From Tersicoccus sp. Bi-70 (GTDB taxonomy: Bacteria; Actinomycetota; Actinomycetes; Actinomycetales; Micrococcaceae): 64,000 nucleotides of DNA. The stretch covers positions 682,001 to 746,000 of the forward strand of contig NZ_MIEU01000002.1 of the NCBI RefSeq assembly GCF_001968825.1, written 5' to 3'. The notes under the pieces were generated by a model. It saw only the letters and a list, made by a program, of their open reading frames with translations. It made no database searches and was not told where the DNA came from. This document shows positions 11,599-20,519 of the stretch, piece by piece; within the stretch, counting starts at the first letter, position 1; each line of letters starts with the position of its first letter. The position numbers and the translations under genes were made by a program.

Positions 11599-12603
11599 TC
11601 AGGCCGGGCGCTTCTCCGGGGAGACCGTCTTGGAGGCGTCGGACTCGATGACACCCGCGAGGGCGTCGTCGATGGCCTTCATCGCGTCCGCGTCGAGCTT
11701 CACGCCGGCGGCCGCGACGTTCTCGGCCACCTGCTCGGGCCGCGAGGCGCCGACGAGGGCGGCAGCGACATTGTCGTTCTGCAGCACCCACGCGACGGCC
11801 AGCTGCGACATCTTCAGGCCGGCGCCGTCGGCGATCGGGCGCAGCTTCTGCACCGCGGTCAGGGTCTGCTCGTTCATGAACCGGGAGATCGTGTCCTGGC
11901 CGCCCTTGCTGTCCGTGGCGCGCGAGCCGGCCGGGGCGTCCTTGCCGGGCTCGTACTTGCCCGAGAGCACGCCCTGGGCCATCGGGGACCAGACGATCTG
12001 GGAGATGCCGAGCTCACGGGACGTGGGCACGACCTTCTCCTCGATCACGCGCCACAGGGCCGAGTACTGCGGCTGGTTGGAGACGATCGAGAAACCGGCC
12101 TGACGGGCGAGCTCCTGGCCGCGCCGCAGCTGGTCGGCGTCCCACTCGGAGACACCGATGTAGAGCGCCTTGCCGGAGCGCACGACGTCCGCGAAGGCCT
12201 GGATGGTCTCCTCGAGCGGGGTCTCGTGGTCGTACCGATGGGCCTGGTAGAGGTCCACGTAGTCCATCTGCAGCCGGGAGAGGGAGTTGTCGATGCCCTC
12301 CATGATGTGCTTGCGGCTCAGCCCGACGTCGTTGACGCCCTTGGGGCCGACCGGCCAGTACACCTTGGTGAAGATCTCGAGGGACTCGCGGCGCTCGTTC
12401 TTGAGCGCGTCGCCGAGGACCTTCTCCGCCGCGCCGTTCGCGTAGGCGTCCGCGGTGTCGAAGGTGGTGATGCCGGCGTCGAGCGCCGCGCGCACGCACT
12501 GCGTGGCGACGTCGTTCTCGACCTGAGAGCCGTGGGTGAGCCAGTTGCCGTAGGTGATCTCGGAGACCTTGAGACCACTGTTGCCGAGGTATCGGTAATC
12601 CAT
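11599..12603 (-). CDS. Aldo/keto reductase
   Basis: An NADPH-dependent carbonyl reductase of 334 residues, closest in appearance to the Kv-beta-like AKR6 group (opening MDYRYLGNSGLKVSEITYGNW). The catalytic tetrad is visible: Asp49 and Tyr54 in DTADAY, Lys80 in FTKVYW and His122 in YQAHRYD. The cofactor-binding part near the C-terminus includes VGASRPEQVAENV. The natural substrate cannot be inferred. The gene is single, with a terminator on its 3' side and DUF3043 in the same direction upstream. Confidence 0.93.
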   Translation of the reverse strand: MDYRYLGNSGLKVSEITYGNWLTHGSQVENDVATQCVRAALDAGITTFDTADAYANGAAEKVLGDALKNERRESLEIFTKVYWPVGPKGVNDVGLSRKHIMEGIDNSLSRLQMDYVDLYQAHRYDHETPLEETIQAFADVVRSGKALYIGVSEWDADQLRRGQELARQAGFSIVSNQPQYSALWRVIEEKVVPTSRELGISQIVWSPMAQGVLSGKYEPGKDAPAGSRATDSKGGQDTISRFMNEQTLTAVQKLRPIADGAGLKMSQLAVAWVLQNDNVAAALVGASRPEQVAENVAAAGVKLDADAMKAIDDALAGVIESDASKTVSPEKRPA

Positions 12604-12668
12604 CTCGCCAGACTATGCCCGCTGGTCAAGAGGACAGTGCAGCGCAGTCACGGACTGTGCCGCGGAGC

Positions 12669-13256
12669 TCAGGAGGGGTATTGTCCGCGCTTGACCATCG
12701 GCTTGGGCAGGCGGATGCGGCGGAACTGCAGGGTGCGCATGAAGCCGTACCAGTAGACGCCGCGCTCGACCTCGCCGAACTTCGCGGTCAGGTGCCGCTT
12801 GAGGGCGCGTCGCAGCCACAGGCCGTCGATGGCGACGACGGCGACGAAGGCGTAGAAGAAGACGAGCACGATCGACTGCACGCTGGTGACCGGGATGAAG
12901 GTCAGCAGCACGAACACCAGGGCCAGCGGCAGCAGGATCTCCCCGATGCTGAAGCGGGCGTCCACCCAGTCGCGCACGAAGCGCTTCTGGGGACCCTTGT
13001 CGCGCAGCGGCAGGTACTTGTCCTCACCGGTGTCCATGGCGCGGCGGGTGCGCATCCGCGCCTCCCGGCTGGCGTCACGGCTCGCCTCCCGGGCGGCCTT
13101 GCGGTCATCGGGGACCAGCGGGCGACGCCGGGCCGCCTCCTGGTCACGCCGCTTCGGCGTGGGGGCACCCTTGCCCGCGGGGCGGCGCGCGGCGTCGGCC
13201 GGCTCCTCCACGTCAGCGGCGGTCACGGCGGTTGATCCTCTGTTGCGTCCGAACAC
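12669..13256 (-). CDS. DUF3043 membrane protein
   Basis: A 195-residue protein of unknown function, limited to actinobacteria as far as known. It starts MFGRNRG, has a long basic region rich in Arg, Lys and Ala (about 20-85), then two adjacent membrane segments (about 107-125 and 129-147) and a basic C-terminal tail (LPKPMVKRGQYPS). GTG 13256 has TATCCT (minus strand, 13268-13263) 6 nt upstream, so the transcript is probably leaderless. It is divergent from the M20 peptidase gene. Confidence 0.88.
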   Translation of the reverse strand: MFGRNRGSTAVTAADVEEPADAARRPAGKGAPTPKRRDQEAARRRPLVPDDRKAAREASRDASREARMRTRRAMDTGEDKYLPLRDKGPQKRFVRDWVDARFSIGEILLPLALVFVLLTFIPVTSVQSIVLVFFYAFVAVVAIDGLWLRRALKRHLTAKFGEVERGVYWYGFMRTLQFRRIRLPKPMVKRGQYPS

Positions 13257-13327
13257 CCGTCAAGGATACCGGGCAGCCGTCGCTCCGCGCGCCCGGGACG
13301 CGGTCGTTCCGTGTGCCGTCCGCCCGG

Positions 13328-13337
13328 CCCCCCCCCC
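13328..13337. repeat. Homopolymer run of ten C
   Basis: Ten consecutive C residues lie in the 130-nt divergent promoter region between DUF3043 and the M20 peptidase, about 36 nt upstream of the -10 box TAGGCT (13374-13379) of the latter. Runs of this length can slip during replication. Confidence 0.8.
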
Positions 13338-13386
13338 GCGCCGCCGGCCCGACGAACCGCGCACGCCCCCGGCTAGGCTGGCCGGC

Positions 13387-14787
13387 ATGAGCGCACCGAC
13401 CTCCCGTCCGCAGCCCGCCACGCCGTCCGACCCCACCGAGGCAGCGATCGCCGCCGCCGTCGACGAGAGCCTGCCCGGCACACTCGAGTCCCTCGCGCAC
13501 CTGGTGAGCATCCCCGGAATCGCCTGGGCCTCCTTCGATCCCGAGAACCTGCAGCGCAGCGCCCGCACGGTCGCCGACCTGTTCTCCGGCCTGGGCCTCG
13601 AGGCGCAGGTGCTCAGCGTGGACGCCGGCGACCGTGCCGGCGGACCCGCGGTCGTGGCGACCCGGCCCGCGGCCGAGGGTCAGCCGACCGTGCTGCTGTA
13701 CGCGCACCACGACGTCCAGCCCCCGGGCGACCCGGACGCCTGGGAGAGCGAGCCGTTCACCCTGGTCGAGCGCGGCGGTCGCCTCTTCGGCCGCGGTGCC
13801 GCCGACGACAAGGGCGGCGTCATGGTCCACGTCGCCGCGCTCGGCGCCCTGGCGAAGGCCGTCGGCGAGACCGGCGTGGGCGTCACCGTCTTCGTCGAGG
13901 GGGAGGAGGAGGCCGGCTCCCCGACGTTCCGGGCCTTCCTCGACGCCCACCGGGACCTGCTGCGCGCCGACGTCATCGTCGTCGCGGACGCCGGGAACTG
14001 GAAGGCCGGCGTGCCCGCGCTGACCACGAGCCTGCGCGGCCTGGTCGACGGGACCGTCACGGTCAAGGTGCTGGACCACGGGGTGCACTCGGGCATGTTC
14101 GGCGGCCCGGTGCTCGACGCGGTCACCCTGCTCAGCCGGCTGATCGCCACCCTGCACGACGAGAACGGCGACGTCGCCGTCGAGGGCCTGGTGCAGGGCA
14201 CCGCCGAGGGTCTGGACTACGACGAGGACGCCTTCCGGGCGGACGCGTCGATGCTGCCGGGCACCCAGCTGGCCGGGACCGGCTCGCTGACCACGCGCCT
14301 GTGGAACCGGCCGGCCTTGTCCGTGATCGGGCTGGACGCGCCCGCCGTCGACGTCGCCTCCAACACCATCACCCCCGCCGCGCGGGCGAAGCTGAGCCTG
14401 CGGCTGGCCCCGGGGCAGGACCCGACCGCCGCCATGGAGGCCCTCGAGCGCCACCTGACCGGCCACGCCCCCTTCGGTGCGCAGGTCGAGTTCACCGTGG
14501 GGGAGAGCGGCCAGGCGTTCGACGCCGACGTCACCTCCACCGCCTCCGAGCTGGCGCTGCGATCCCTGAGCGATGCGTGGGGCACCCCTGCCGTCACCGC
14601 GGGCATGGGCGGTTCCATCCCCTTCGTCGCCGACCTGACCGAGGTCTACCCGGAGGCGCAGATCCTGCTCACCGGCGTCATCGACCCCGATACGCGCGCC
14701 CACGGGGCCGACGAGTCGATGGACCGGGCCGACTTCCGCAACGCGATCGTGGCCGAGGCCCTGCTGCTGCACCGGCTGCGCCGCTGA
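13387..14787 (+). CDS. M20/M25/M40 family metallo-dipeptidase
   Basis: A zinc exopeptidase of 466 residues, similar to carnosinase-like or cytosolic nonspecific dipeptidases. Metal and catalytic residues are visible: AHHDVQP (His107/108 region with Asp), GAADDKG (bridging Asp), EGEEEAGS (catalytic Glu pair), ADAGNW and a late His in ARAHGADES. The dimerisation insert begins at GVHSGMFGG. ATG 13387 has TAGGCT 7 nt upstream, supporting a leaderless start; upstream in-frame codons read through the divergent gene and are not used. Its position beside erpA and cta genes is usual in Micrococcales. Confidence 0.94.
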   Translation: MSAPTSRPQPATPSDPTEAAIAAAVDESLPGTLESLAHLVSIPGIAWASFDPENLQRSARTVADLFSGLGLEAQVLSVDAGDRAGGPAVVATRPAAEGQPTVLLYAHHDVQPPGDPDAWESEPFTLVERGGRLFGRGAADDKGGVMVHVAALGALAKAVGETGVGVTVFVEGEEEAGSPTFRAFLDAHRDLLRADVIVVADAGNWKAGVPALTTSLRGLVDGTVTVKVLDHGVHSGMFGGPVLDAVTLLSRLIATLHDENGDVAVEGLVQGTAEGLDYDEDAFRADASMLPGTQLAGTGSLTTRLWNRPALSVIGLDAPAVDVASNTITPAARAKLSLRLAPGQDPTAAMEALERHLTGHAPFGAQVEFTVGESGQAFDADVTSTASELALRSLSDAWGTPAVTAGMGGSIPFVADLTEVYPEAQILLTGVIDPDTRAHGADESMDRADFRNAIVAEALLLHRLRR

Positions 14788-14954
14788 GACCACCCCGGGG
14801 GGATCGGTCCTCCCGACGTCCCCGCGACCCCGTCCGACAGCCGCCCGCAACGCTGCCGGACGGCCGCGGTGACGACGTACGATGGAAGCACGCCGTCGGG
14901 CGCCGGGCGCGAGAACACGCGTGACGGCCCCGGTCAGCACAGAGAGGACTCACC

Positions 14955-15326
14955 GTGAGCGCATCGACCACCGAGACCGTGGACACCGCCGACCTGCCCA
15001 CCCATGACGTCAACCTCAGCGACGTCGCCGCGCAGAAGGTCGCCAGCCTGCTGGACCAGGAAGGACGCACCGACCTGCGGCTGCGGATCGCCGTCCAGCC
15101 GGGCGGCTGCTCCGGGCTGATCTACCAGCTCTACTTCGACGAGCGGATCCTGGACGGCGACGCCGTCCGCGACTACGACGGTGTCGAGGTCGTCGTCGAC
15201 AAGATGAGCGTGCCGTACCTGTCGGGCGCGAGCATCGACTTCGAGGACACGATCGCGAAGCAGGGCTTCACCATCGACAACCCGAACGCTGCGGGCTCCT
15301 GCGCCTGCGGCGACTCGTTCCACTAG
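14955..15326 (+). CDS. erpA: Fe-S cluster insertion protein, HesB/IscA family
   Basis: An A-type carrier that hands Fe-S clusters to target enzymes. The 123-residue protein carries the three conserved cysteines, one in PGGCSG and two in CACGDSFH at the C-terminus, which ends at the motif as usual. GTG 14955 has GAGAGGA at 14942-14948, and TACGAT at 14878-14883 is a candidate -10. A terminator follows. Its location just ahead of the cytochrome oxidase genes is common in actinobacteria. The symbol erpA is the usual one for this group; a plain iscA-like label is also possible. Confidence 0.9.
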   Translation: MSASTTETVDTADLPTHDVNLSDVAAQKVASLLDQEGRTDLRLRIAVQPGGCSGLIYQLYFDERILDGDAVRDYDGVEVVVDKMSVPYLSGASIDFEDTIAKQGFTIDNPNAAGSCACGDSFH

Positions 15327-15334
15327 GAGCACTC

Positions 15335-15364
15335 CGGAGCCCGGCGGTCACCCGCCGGGCTCCG
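15335..15364 (+). terminator. Terminator hairpin after erpA
   Basis: A 13-bp perfect stem (15335-15347 with 15352-15364) around the loop TCAC starts 8 nt after the stop codon. There is no T run, as is common in high-GC actinobacteria. Confidence 0.65.
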
Positions 15365-15542
15365 CCGCAGATCAGCCGCATCCCGGGCGCCCGCCACGCG
15401 GGCCCGGGGTGGGGGCGGGGAGCCGGATCTGGCGGTAGGCTCTACACGGAGTAGTAAAGCGGTGACGTTCCCGGGGCACCGTCGCAAGACGGAGACGGAA
15501 CGGCAGGCACCGCATCTCGTACCGAAGAGGAAGGGCCGTTTC

Positions 15543-16412
15543 GTGACTTCGCGGAAACCCAACGGCGGGCACCGGTTCCGTCTCGCCGGGGCGGTGGCCA
15601 TCGGAGCAGCGGCAACCGTGCTGCTGTCAGGATGCACCAGTGAAGCCAGCAAGGGCTGGCTCCCGTCCGAGCGGGACATCACGGACCGCTCGCACTACAT
15701 CTGGGATCTCTGGATCAACTCGTGGATCGCGGCTCTCGCCGTCGGCGTGCTGGTCTGGGGTCTGATCCTGTGGTGCATCATCGCCTACCGTCGCCGCAAG
15801 ACCGACAAGGGCTACCCCCGGCAGCTGAGCTACAACCTGCCGATCGAGATCTTCTACACCTTCGTGCCGCTGGCCATGGTGTTCGTCCTCTTCTACTTCA
15901 CCGATGTCGCGCAGACCAACCTGCTGCAGCGCAGCGACCACCCGGACCTCGTCGTCGACGTCCGTGCCAAGCAGTGGTCCTGGGACTTCAACTACGTGCA
16001 GCAGAACACCTACGACTCCGGCACCCAGGCGCACCTGGACGGCAAGCCCGGAGCCAAGGACCGCCTGCCCACCCTGTACCTGCCGGTCGACCGCACGGTC
16101 GAGCTGCAGCTGAACGCCCGTGACGTCATCCACTCCTTCTGGGTTCCCGCGTTCCTGCAGAAGATGGACATGATCCCGGGCAAGACCAACTACATGACGA
16201 TCACCCCTCAGAAGGAGGGGCAGTTCGACGGCAAGTGCACCGAGCTGTGCGGCGAGTACCACTCGGAGATGCTGTTCAACGTCAAGGTCGTCAGCCAGGC
16301 CGAGTTCGACCAGCACATGCAGCAGCTGCGCGACGCCGGCCACAGTGGACAGATCGGCCAGGAGTACGACCGCAACGCGGACCTGACCCCCAACTCGGCG
16401 TCGGAAGGCTGA
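15543..16412 (+). CDS. ctaC: Cytochrome c oxidase subunit II
   Basis: Subunit II of the aa3 oxidase receives electrons from the cytochrome bc1 complex at the binuclear CuA centre. The 289-residue protein has a lipoprotein signal (LLSGC), two membrane segments (about 57-80 and 100-120), and the cupredoxin domain with CuA ligands in CTELCGEYHSEM plus the earlier His in IHSFWVP. GTG 15543 has GAGGAAGGG at 15526-15534; TAGGCT at 15436-15441 may be the -10. ctaD starts 6 nt after its stop, and ctaF follows, forming an operon. Confidence 0.96.
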   Translation: MTSRKPNGGHRFRLAGAVAIGAAATVLLSGCTSEASKGWLPSERDITDRSHYIWDLWINSWIAALAVGVLVWGLILWCIIAYRRRKTDKGYPRQLSYNLPIEIFYTFVPLAMVFVLFYFTDVAQTNLLQRSDHPDLVVDVRAKQWSWDFNYVQQNTYDSGTQAHLDGKPGAKDRLPTLYLPVDRTVELQLNARDVIHSFWVPAFLQKMDMIPGKTNYMTITPQKEGQFDGKCTELCGEYHSEMLFNVKVVSQAEFDQHMQQLRDAGHSGQIGQEYDRNADLTPNSASEG

Positions 16413-16418
16413 TCAATC

Positions 16419-18140
16419 GTGTCGACATACGACTACACCGCTGAGGACTCGTCCGTCGCGACCGCGCCGCGCGTGGTGCCCCGCTCCAAGGGGCGGCTCG
16501 TGGTCAGCTGGCTGACCAGCACCGACCACAAGACCATCGGGTACATGTACCTGATCGGTTCCTTCATCTTCTTCTGCATCGGCGGCGTGATGGCGCTGCT
16601 GATCCGCTCGGAGCTCTTCGAGCCCGGCATGCAGATCCTGCAGACGAAGGATCAGTACAACCAGCTGTTCACGATGCACGGCACGATCATGCTGCTGATG
16701 TTCGCGACGCCGCTGTTCGCCGGCTTCACCAACGTGATCATGCCCCTGCAGATCGGCGCGCCCGACGTCGCGTTCCCCCGGCTGAACGCCCTCGCGTTCT
16801 GGTTCTACCTCTTCGGTTCGACCATCGCCGTGGCCGGCTACATCACCCCCCAGGGTGCCGCGTCGTTCGGCTGGTTTGCCTATGCGCCGCTGTCGAACAC
16901 GACGTTCTCGCCCGGTATCGGTGGTGACCTGTGGGTCTTCGGCCTCGCGCTCTCCGGCTTCGGCACCATCCTGGGCGCCGTCAACTTCATCACCACGATC
17001 ATCTGCATGCGTGCCCCCGGCATGACCATGTGGCGGATGCCGATCTTCACCTGGAACGCCCTGGTGACGTCGATGCTCGTGCTGATGGCGTTCCCGCCGC
17101 TGGCCGCCGCGCTGTTCGCGCTCGGTGCCGACCGCAAGTTCGGTGCGCACATCTTCGATCCGGAGAACGGGGGAGCGATCCTCTGGCAGCACCTGTTCTG
17201 GTTCTTCGGCCACCCCGAGGTGTACATCATCGCGCTGCCGTTCTTCGGCATCGTGACCGAGATCTTCCCGGTGTTCTCCCGCAAGCCGATCTTCGGCTAC
17301 AAGGGCCTGGTGTTCGCGACCATCGCCATCGCCGCCCTGTCGGTGACGGTGTGGGCGCACCACATGTACGTGACCGGTTCGGTCATGCTGCCGTTCTTCG
17401 CCTTCATGACGATGCTGATCGCGGTGCCGACCGGCGTGAAGTTCTTCAACTGGATCGGCACGCTGTTCCGGGGCTCGGTGACGTTCGAGACGCCGATGCT
17501 GTGGTCGATCGGGTTCCTGATCACTTTCCTGTTCGGTGGCCTGACCGGCATCATCCTGGCCGCCCCGCCGCTTGACTTCCACGTTTCCGACACGTACTTC
17601 GTCGTCGCCCACTTCCACTACGTGGTCTTCGGCACCGTGGTGTTCGCGATGTTCGCCGGCTTCTACTTCTGGTGGCCGAAATTCACCGGGTCGATGCTCA
17701 ACGAGCGCCTCGGCAAGATCCACTTCTGGATGCTGTTCCTCGGCTTCCACGGCACCTTCCTCATCCAGCACTGGCTGGGCGTGGTGGGTATGCCGCGGCG
17801 GTACGCGGACTACCTGCCCGAGGACAACTTCACCTGGATGAACCAGATCTCCACGGTCTCCTCGTTCGTCCTCGGTGCCTCGCTGCTGCCGTTCTTCTGG
17901 AACGTCTACGTGACCTGGCGCCGCAAGGAGAAGGTCATGGTCGACGACCCCTGGGGCTTCGGTGGATCGCTCGAGTGGGCGACGTCCTGCCCGCCGCCGC
18001 GGCACAACTTCACGTCGCTGCCGCGCATCCGCTCGGAGCGCCCCGCGCTGGATCTGCACCACCCCGAGCTGGCGGCGCACTCCGCCCCGCCGAACGCCAC
18101 CGCCGCCGTCTTCGGTCCGGCCGATCGAGGAGAAGGCTGA
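16419..18140 (+). CDS. ctaD: Cytochrome c oxidase subunit I
   Basis: The catalytic haem a / haem a3-CuB subunit, 573 residues and 12 membrane spans expected. Ligand motifs are visible: [10 protein letters not shown] (haem a His), [11 protein letters not shown] (CuB His with the cross-linked Tyr), WAHHMY (two CuB His) and AHFHYVVFG (haem His pair). The C-terminal tail ([20 protein letters not shown]) is typical of the actinobacterial enzyme. Start GTG 16419 directly follows ctaC; ctaF begins 3 nt after its stop. Confidence 0.97.
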   Translation: MSTYDYTAEDSSVATAPRVVPRSKGRLVVSWLTSTDHKTIGYMYLIGSFIFFCIGGVMALLIRSELFEPGMQILQTKDQYNQLFTMHGTIMLLMFATPLFAGFTNVIMPLQIGAPDVAFPRLNALAFWFYLFGSTIAVAGYITPQGAASFGWFAYAPLSNTTFSPGIGGDLWVFGLALSGFGTILGAVNFITTIICMRAPGMTMWRMPIFTWNALVTSMLVLMAFPPLAAALFALGADRKFGAHIFDPENGGAILWQHLFWFFGHPEVYIIALPFFGIVTEIFPVFSRKPIFGYKGLVFATIAIAALSVTVWAHHMYVTGSVMLPFFAFMTMLIAVPTGVKFFNWIGTLFRGSVTFETPMLWSIGFLITFLFGGLTGIILAAPPLDFHVSDTYFVVAHFHYVVFGTVVFAMFAGFYFWWPKFTGSMLNERLGKIHFWMLFLGFHGTFLIQHWLGVVGMPRRYADYLPEDNFTWMNQISTVSSFVLGASLLPFFWNVYVTWRRKEKVMVDDPWGFGGSLEWATSCPPPRHNFTSLPRIRSERPALDLHHPELAAHSAPPNATAAVFGPADRGEG

Positions 18141-18143
18141 CCC

Positions 18144-18545
18144 ATGCGCGTCGAGACCAAACTGTTCCTGTTCATGGTGCCGTTCTTCATCGTCGTCGGC
18201 ACCGTCTACGGCTTCATGGTGCACTGGCAGGAGCCCGTCGGCTTCCTCGGCATCTGGCTGGTGGCGGCCCTCGCCGCGATGATCGGCCTGTACCTCTGGT
18301 ACACCGGTCGCCGGGTGGGCTTCCGCCCCGAGGACCGCACGGACGGCGAGATCCACGAGGGCGCCGGCGAACAGGGCTTCTTCAGCCCGTGGAGCTGGTG
18401 GCCCGTGACCCTGGCGCTGGCCTGTGCCGCCGCGATGCTCGGGATGGCCGTCGGCTGGTGGATCGTCTTCATCGGCGTCTTCCTCGCCGTGATCGGCCTG
18501 GTCGGCTGGGTGTTCGAGTACAGCCGTGGCGATCACGCACACTGA
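18144..18545 (+). CDS. ctaF: Cytochrome c oxidase subunit IV (actinobacterial)
   Basis: A small accessory subunit of 133 residues with four predicted membrane segments (about 7-26, 33-52, 84-103, 106-125) and the conserved GFFSPWSWWP loop. This subunit is specific to the actinobacterial bc1-aa3 supercomplex. It is the last gene of the ctaCDF operon, followed by a hairpin. Confidence 0.93.
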   Translation: MRVETKLFLFMVPFFIVVGTVYGFMVHWQEPVGFLGIWLVAALAAMIGLYLWYTGRRVGFRPEDRTDGEIHEGAGEQGFFSPWSWWPVTLALACAAAMLGMAVGWWIVFIGVFLAVIGLVGWVFEYSRGDHAH

Positions 18546-18565
18546 CCAGCCAGGCACGACCTGAC

Positions 18566-18600
18566 GAGAGGCCCGGGCGGGCGACCGCACCGGGCCTCTC
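18566..18600 (+). terminator. Terminator hairpin after ctaF
   Basis: GAGAGGCCCGG (18566-18576) pairs with CCGGGCCTCTC (18590-18600) with a 13-nt loop, 20 nt after the ctaF stop. No T run. Confidence 0.65.
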
Positions 18601-18675
18601 GCGTATCCGCAGGGGCGTCGACGTCGAGCCGGGCGCCCGGTGAACGAGCCCGGAGGGGGCGACGTGGAGGAAGGG

Positions 18676-19410
18676 ATGACCGGCTATCGCCGGGTGCTGG
18701 CGCACCTGCGCGAGGACGTGCTGGGCGTCCTGGAGCCGGGGGATGGTCTGCCGCCCGAGCGGGAGCTCGCGGTGCGGTTCGGGGTGGCCCGGATGACGGT
18801 GCGACGGGCACTGGACGAGCTCGCCACCGAGGGCCTGATCGACCGCCTCGTGGGGGTTGGGACCTTCGTCGCCTACCCCAAGCGGTCCATCCACGTGCAG
18901 CTGACCTCCTACACCGAGGAGATGACGCGCCGCGGTATGATCCCGACGGCCACCGTGCTCGACTTCGGTGCGGTGGCCGCGTCCGACCACGTCGCGCGGC
19001 AGCTGCGCCTCGAGCCCGGCGACCCGGTGCTGCGGTACCGGCGTCTCTTCTACGCCGACGGGGAGCCGATGAGCGTGGACGAGAACTTCCTCGTGCCGCA
19101 GCACGTACCGGGCATGGCCAAGGCGGCTCCGCCGCCGTCGCTCTACCGGTACCTGAGCGAGGAGTACGGCCTGGTGATCGACTGGGGGGAGGACACCATC
19201 GAGGCGACGTCGGCGACGCCCTCGCTGGCGCGGCTCCTGCGGATCGACGCCCGCGACCCGCTGCTGAAGATCGAACGGCGCGCGTACGTCGGGCGGGTCA
19301 TCGTCGACTTCTCGGTGTCCTACTACCGGGCGGACCGCTACCGGCTCTCCGTGCCCCTGCAGCGGCCGCGACGGGCCCCGCAGCACCGTCCGGTGTTCCG
19401 GGGCCACTGA
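18676..19410 (+). CDS. GntR-family regulator, HutC/UTRA type
   Basis: A ligand-responsive transcription factor. The N-terminal winged helix has the GntR signature LPPERELAVRFGVARMTVRRALDEL in its expected place (about 30-52), and the rest is a UTRA effector domain (TSYTEEMTRRG, YRRLFYADGEPMSVDENFL, ERRAYVGRVIVDFSVSYYRADRY). Proteins of this shape often sense sugars or amino-sugar phosphates; its target is unknown and no obvious sugar genes are adjacent. ATG 18676 is preferred because GGAGG at 18666-18670 lies 5 nt upstream; GTG at 18640 would add 12 residues. About 244 residues. Confidence 0.87.
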   Translation: MTGYRRVLAHLREDVLGVLEPGDGLPPERELAVRFGVARMTVRRALDELATEGLIDRLVGVGTFVAYPKRSIHVQLTSYTEEMTRRGMIPTATVLDFGAVAASDHVARQLRLEPGDPVLRYRRLFYADGEPMSVDENFLVPQHVPGMAKAAPPPSLYRYLSEEYGLVIDWGEDTIEATSATPSLARLLRIDARDPLLKIERRAYVGRVIVDFSVSYYRADRYRLSVPLQRPRRAPQHRPVFRGH

Positions 19411-19495
19411 AAGCCGTCAGCGGCCGTCAGCGGCCCTGCTCGCGGCCTCCGGACGCTCCTGACGGCTCGTGACCGCCCGGGGTCACCTCGGCCGT

Positions 19496-19864
19496 TCAGG
19501 CGCGGTCGTGGAGGGTGACGTGGTACCCGTCGAGGTCGGCGAACGTGAAGGTCCGGCCGAACGGTCCGTCGACGGGTGCGGAGACGATGGTGTGGCCGTC
19601 CTCGACGAGAGCATCGTGGATGGACTGGACATCGGTGTCGTGGAGCCAGATCGCGGCGCCGATGCCCGGCTGCCGGGCGGACGCGAGGTCCGTGCCCGGG
19701 ACGAGGTCGCGGAGGGCGAAGGCGATCGGCGTCGTCGTGAACACGACGGCGTGAGGCGGACCGGCCGGTGAACGGACGAGGCCGAGGTAGCGCTCGTAGA
19801 ACGCCTGCGACGCGGCGAGATCGGTGGCCTGGAGGGAGATGAAGTCGGGACCGGTGGCGGGCAT
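19496..19864 (-). CDS. VOC-superfamily (glyoxalase/bleomycin-resistance-like) protein
   Basis: A single VOC module of 122 residues with paired beta-alpha-beta-beta-beta units (SLQATDLAASQAFYERYLGL, IWLHDTDVQSIHDALVEDG, FADLDGYHVTLHD). Family roles include metal-dependent dioxygenases, lyases and drug-binding proteins. ATG 19864 has AGAAGGAGC just upstream on the minus strand. It is divergent from marR, and two copies of TGTCAG-N3/4-CTGACA lie between the two starts, so MarR very probably represses it; the effector is unknown. Confidence 0.85.
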   Translation of the reverse strand: MPATGPDFISLQATDLAASQAFYERYLGLVRSPAGPPHAVVFTTTPIAFALRDLVPGTDLASARQPGIGAAIWLHDTDVQSIHDALVEDGHTIVSAPVDGPFGRTFTFADLDGYHVTLHDRA

Positions 19865-19884
19865 GGAATTGCTCCTTCTCATGA

Positions 19885-19899
19885 TGTCAGTCACTGACA
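19885..19899. promoter_or_regulatory. MarR operator 1
   Basis: TGTCAG-TCA-CTGACA is a perfect inverted repeat 20 nt upstream of the VOC start, in the divergent promoter region with marR. The same arms recur at 19912-19927. Confidence 0.75.
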
Positions 19900-19910
19900 C
19901 GGATCACGGT

Positions 19911-19928
19911 ATGTCAGAATACTGACAT
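19911..19928. promoter_or_regulatory. MarR operator 2 overlapping the marR start
   Basis: ATGTCAG-AATA-CTGACAT is a perfect inverted repeat whose right arm includes the first two bases of the marR start codon (19927). Binding here would block marR itself, the usual autorepression of MarR regulators. Confidence 0.75.
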
Positions 19929-20388
19929 GACGCAAGAGGATGCCGGCATCGAGCTGGACACGTCCCTGGGGTACCTGCTGAAGGAGGCGTCCAGCGCTCT
20001 CCGGGTGGCCATGGAGGAGGTGCTCCGGCCGCTCGGGATGACCGTGACCCACTACTCCTGCCTCGAACTGCTGGCGCAGCGGCCCGGCCTCTCGAACTCC
20101 GAGCTCGCGCGTGGCGCCTTCGTGACCCGGCAGTCCATGAACGTGCTGCTGCAGCACCTGGAGCGCGAGGGCATCGTGAGTCGTCCGGCCGAGGCGACCG
20201 TGGGGAAGGTGCTCCCTGCCCAGCTCACCTCGCGGGGCCGGCGGAGCCTCGAGCAGGCGACGGCTGCGGTGCGCTCCGTGGAGGTACGCATGCTGTCCGG
20301 GCTCTCCGTGCGCGACCAGGCCCACGCTCTCGTGGTCCTGCGCAGCATGGTCCGTTCCCTGCGCGGTCCCGGCGACGCCGACCGCTGA
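19927..20388 (+). CDS. MarR-family transcriptional regulator
   Basis: A 153-residue winged-helix protein of normal MarR length: dimerisation helices at both ends, recognition region SNSELARGAFVTRQSMNVLLQHLEREG (about 58-85) and wing VSRPAEATVGKVLPAQLTSRGR. It probably represses itself and the divergent VOC gene through the two TGTCAG palindromes. The VOC/MarR pair suggests a response to a small toxic molecule, but none can be named. Confidence 0.92.
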   Translation: MTQEDAGIELDTSLGYLLKEASSALRVAMEEVLRPLGMTVTHYSCLELLAQRPGLSNSELARGAFVTRQSMNVLLQHLEREGIVSRPAEATVGKVLPAQLTSRGRRSLEQATAAVRSVEVRMLSGLSVRDQAHALVVLRSMVRSLRGPGDADR

Positions 20389-20390
20389 CA

Positions 20391-20452
20391 GCTGATACCG
20401 GCCGCTGTCACTGCCTGCTGATCTTCCGCCTGCTGATACCGGCCGCTGTCAC
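20391..20452. repeat. 21-bp direct repeat, two copies
   Basis: The word starting GCTGATACCGG and ending GCTGTCAC occurs at 20391-20411 and 20432-20452, directly after the marR stop. The spacer repeats part of it (CTGCTGAT). It looks like a local duplication of intergenic DNA. Confidence 0.7.
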
Positions 20453-20467
20453 CGGATCCGGACATGC

Positions 20468-20503
20468 CACGGGGCCGGCAGGGAAGATCCTGCCGGCCCC
20501 GTG
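20468..20503. terminator. Bidirectional terminator between marR and qcrB
   Basis: A 15-bp perfect stem (CACGGGGCCGGCAGG, 20468-20482, with 20489-20503) and a 6-nt loop lie between the convergent marR and qcrB genes, 16 nt from the qcrB stop. Confidence 0.75.
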
Positions 20504-20519
20504 ACGGGTGAACCGTGTG

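Noticed and set aside
16413-18590. A 725-codon minus-strand frame opposite ctaD and ctaF.
   Set aside because: Same artefact; it is nearly all Arg, Gly, Glu, His and Asp with no domain, and the plus strand is clearly cytochrome oxidase.
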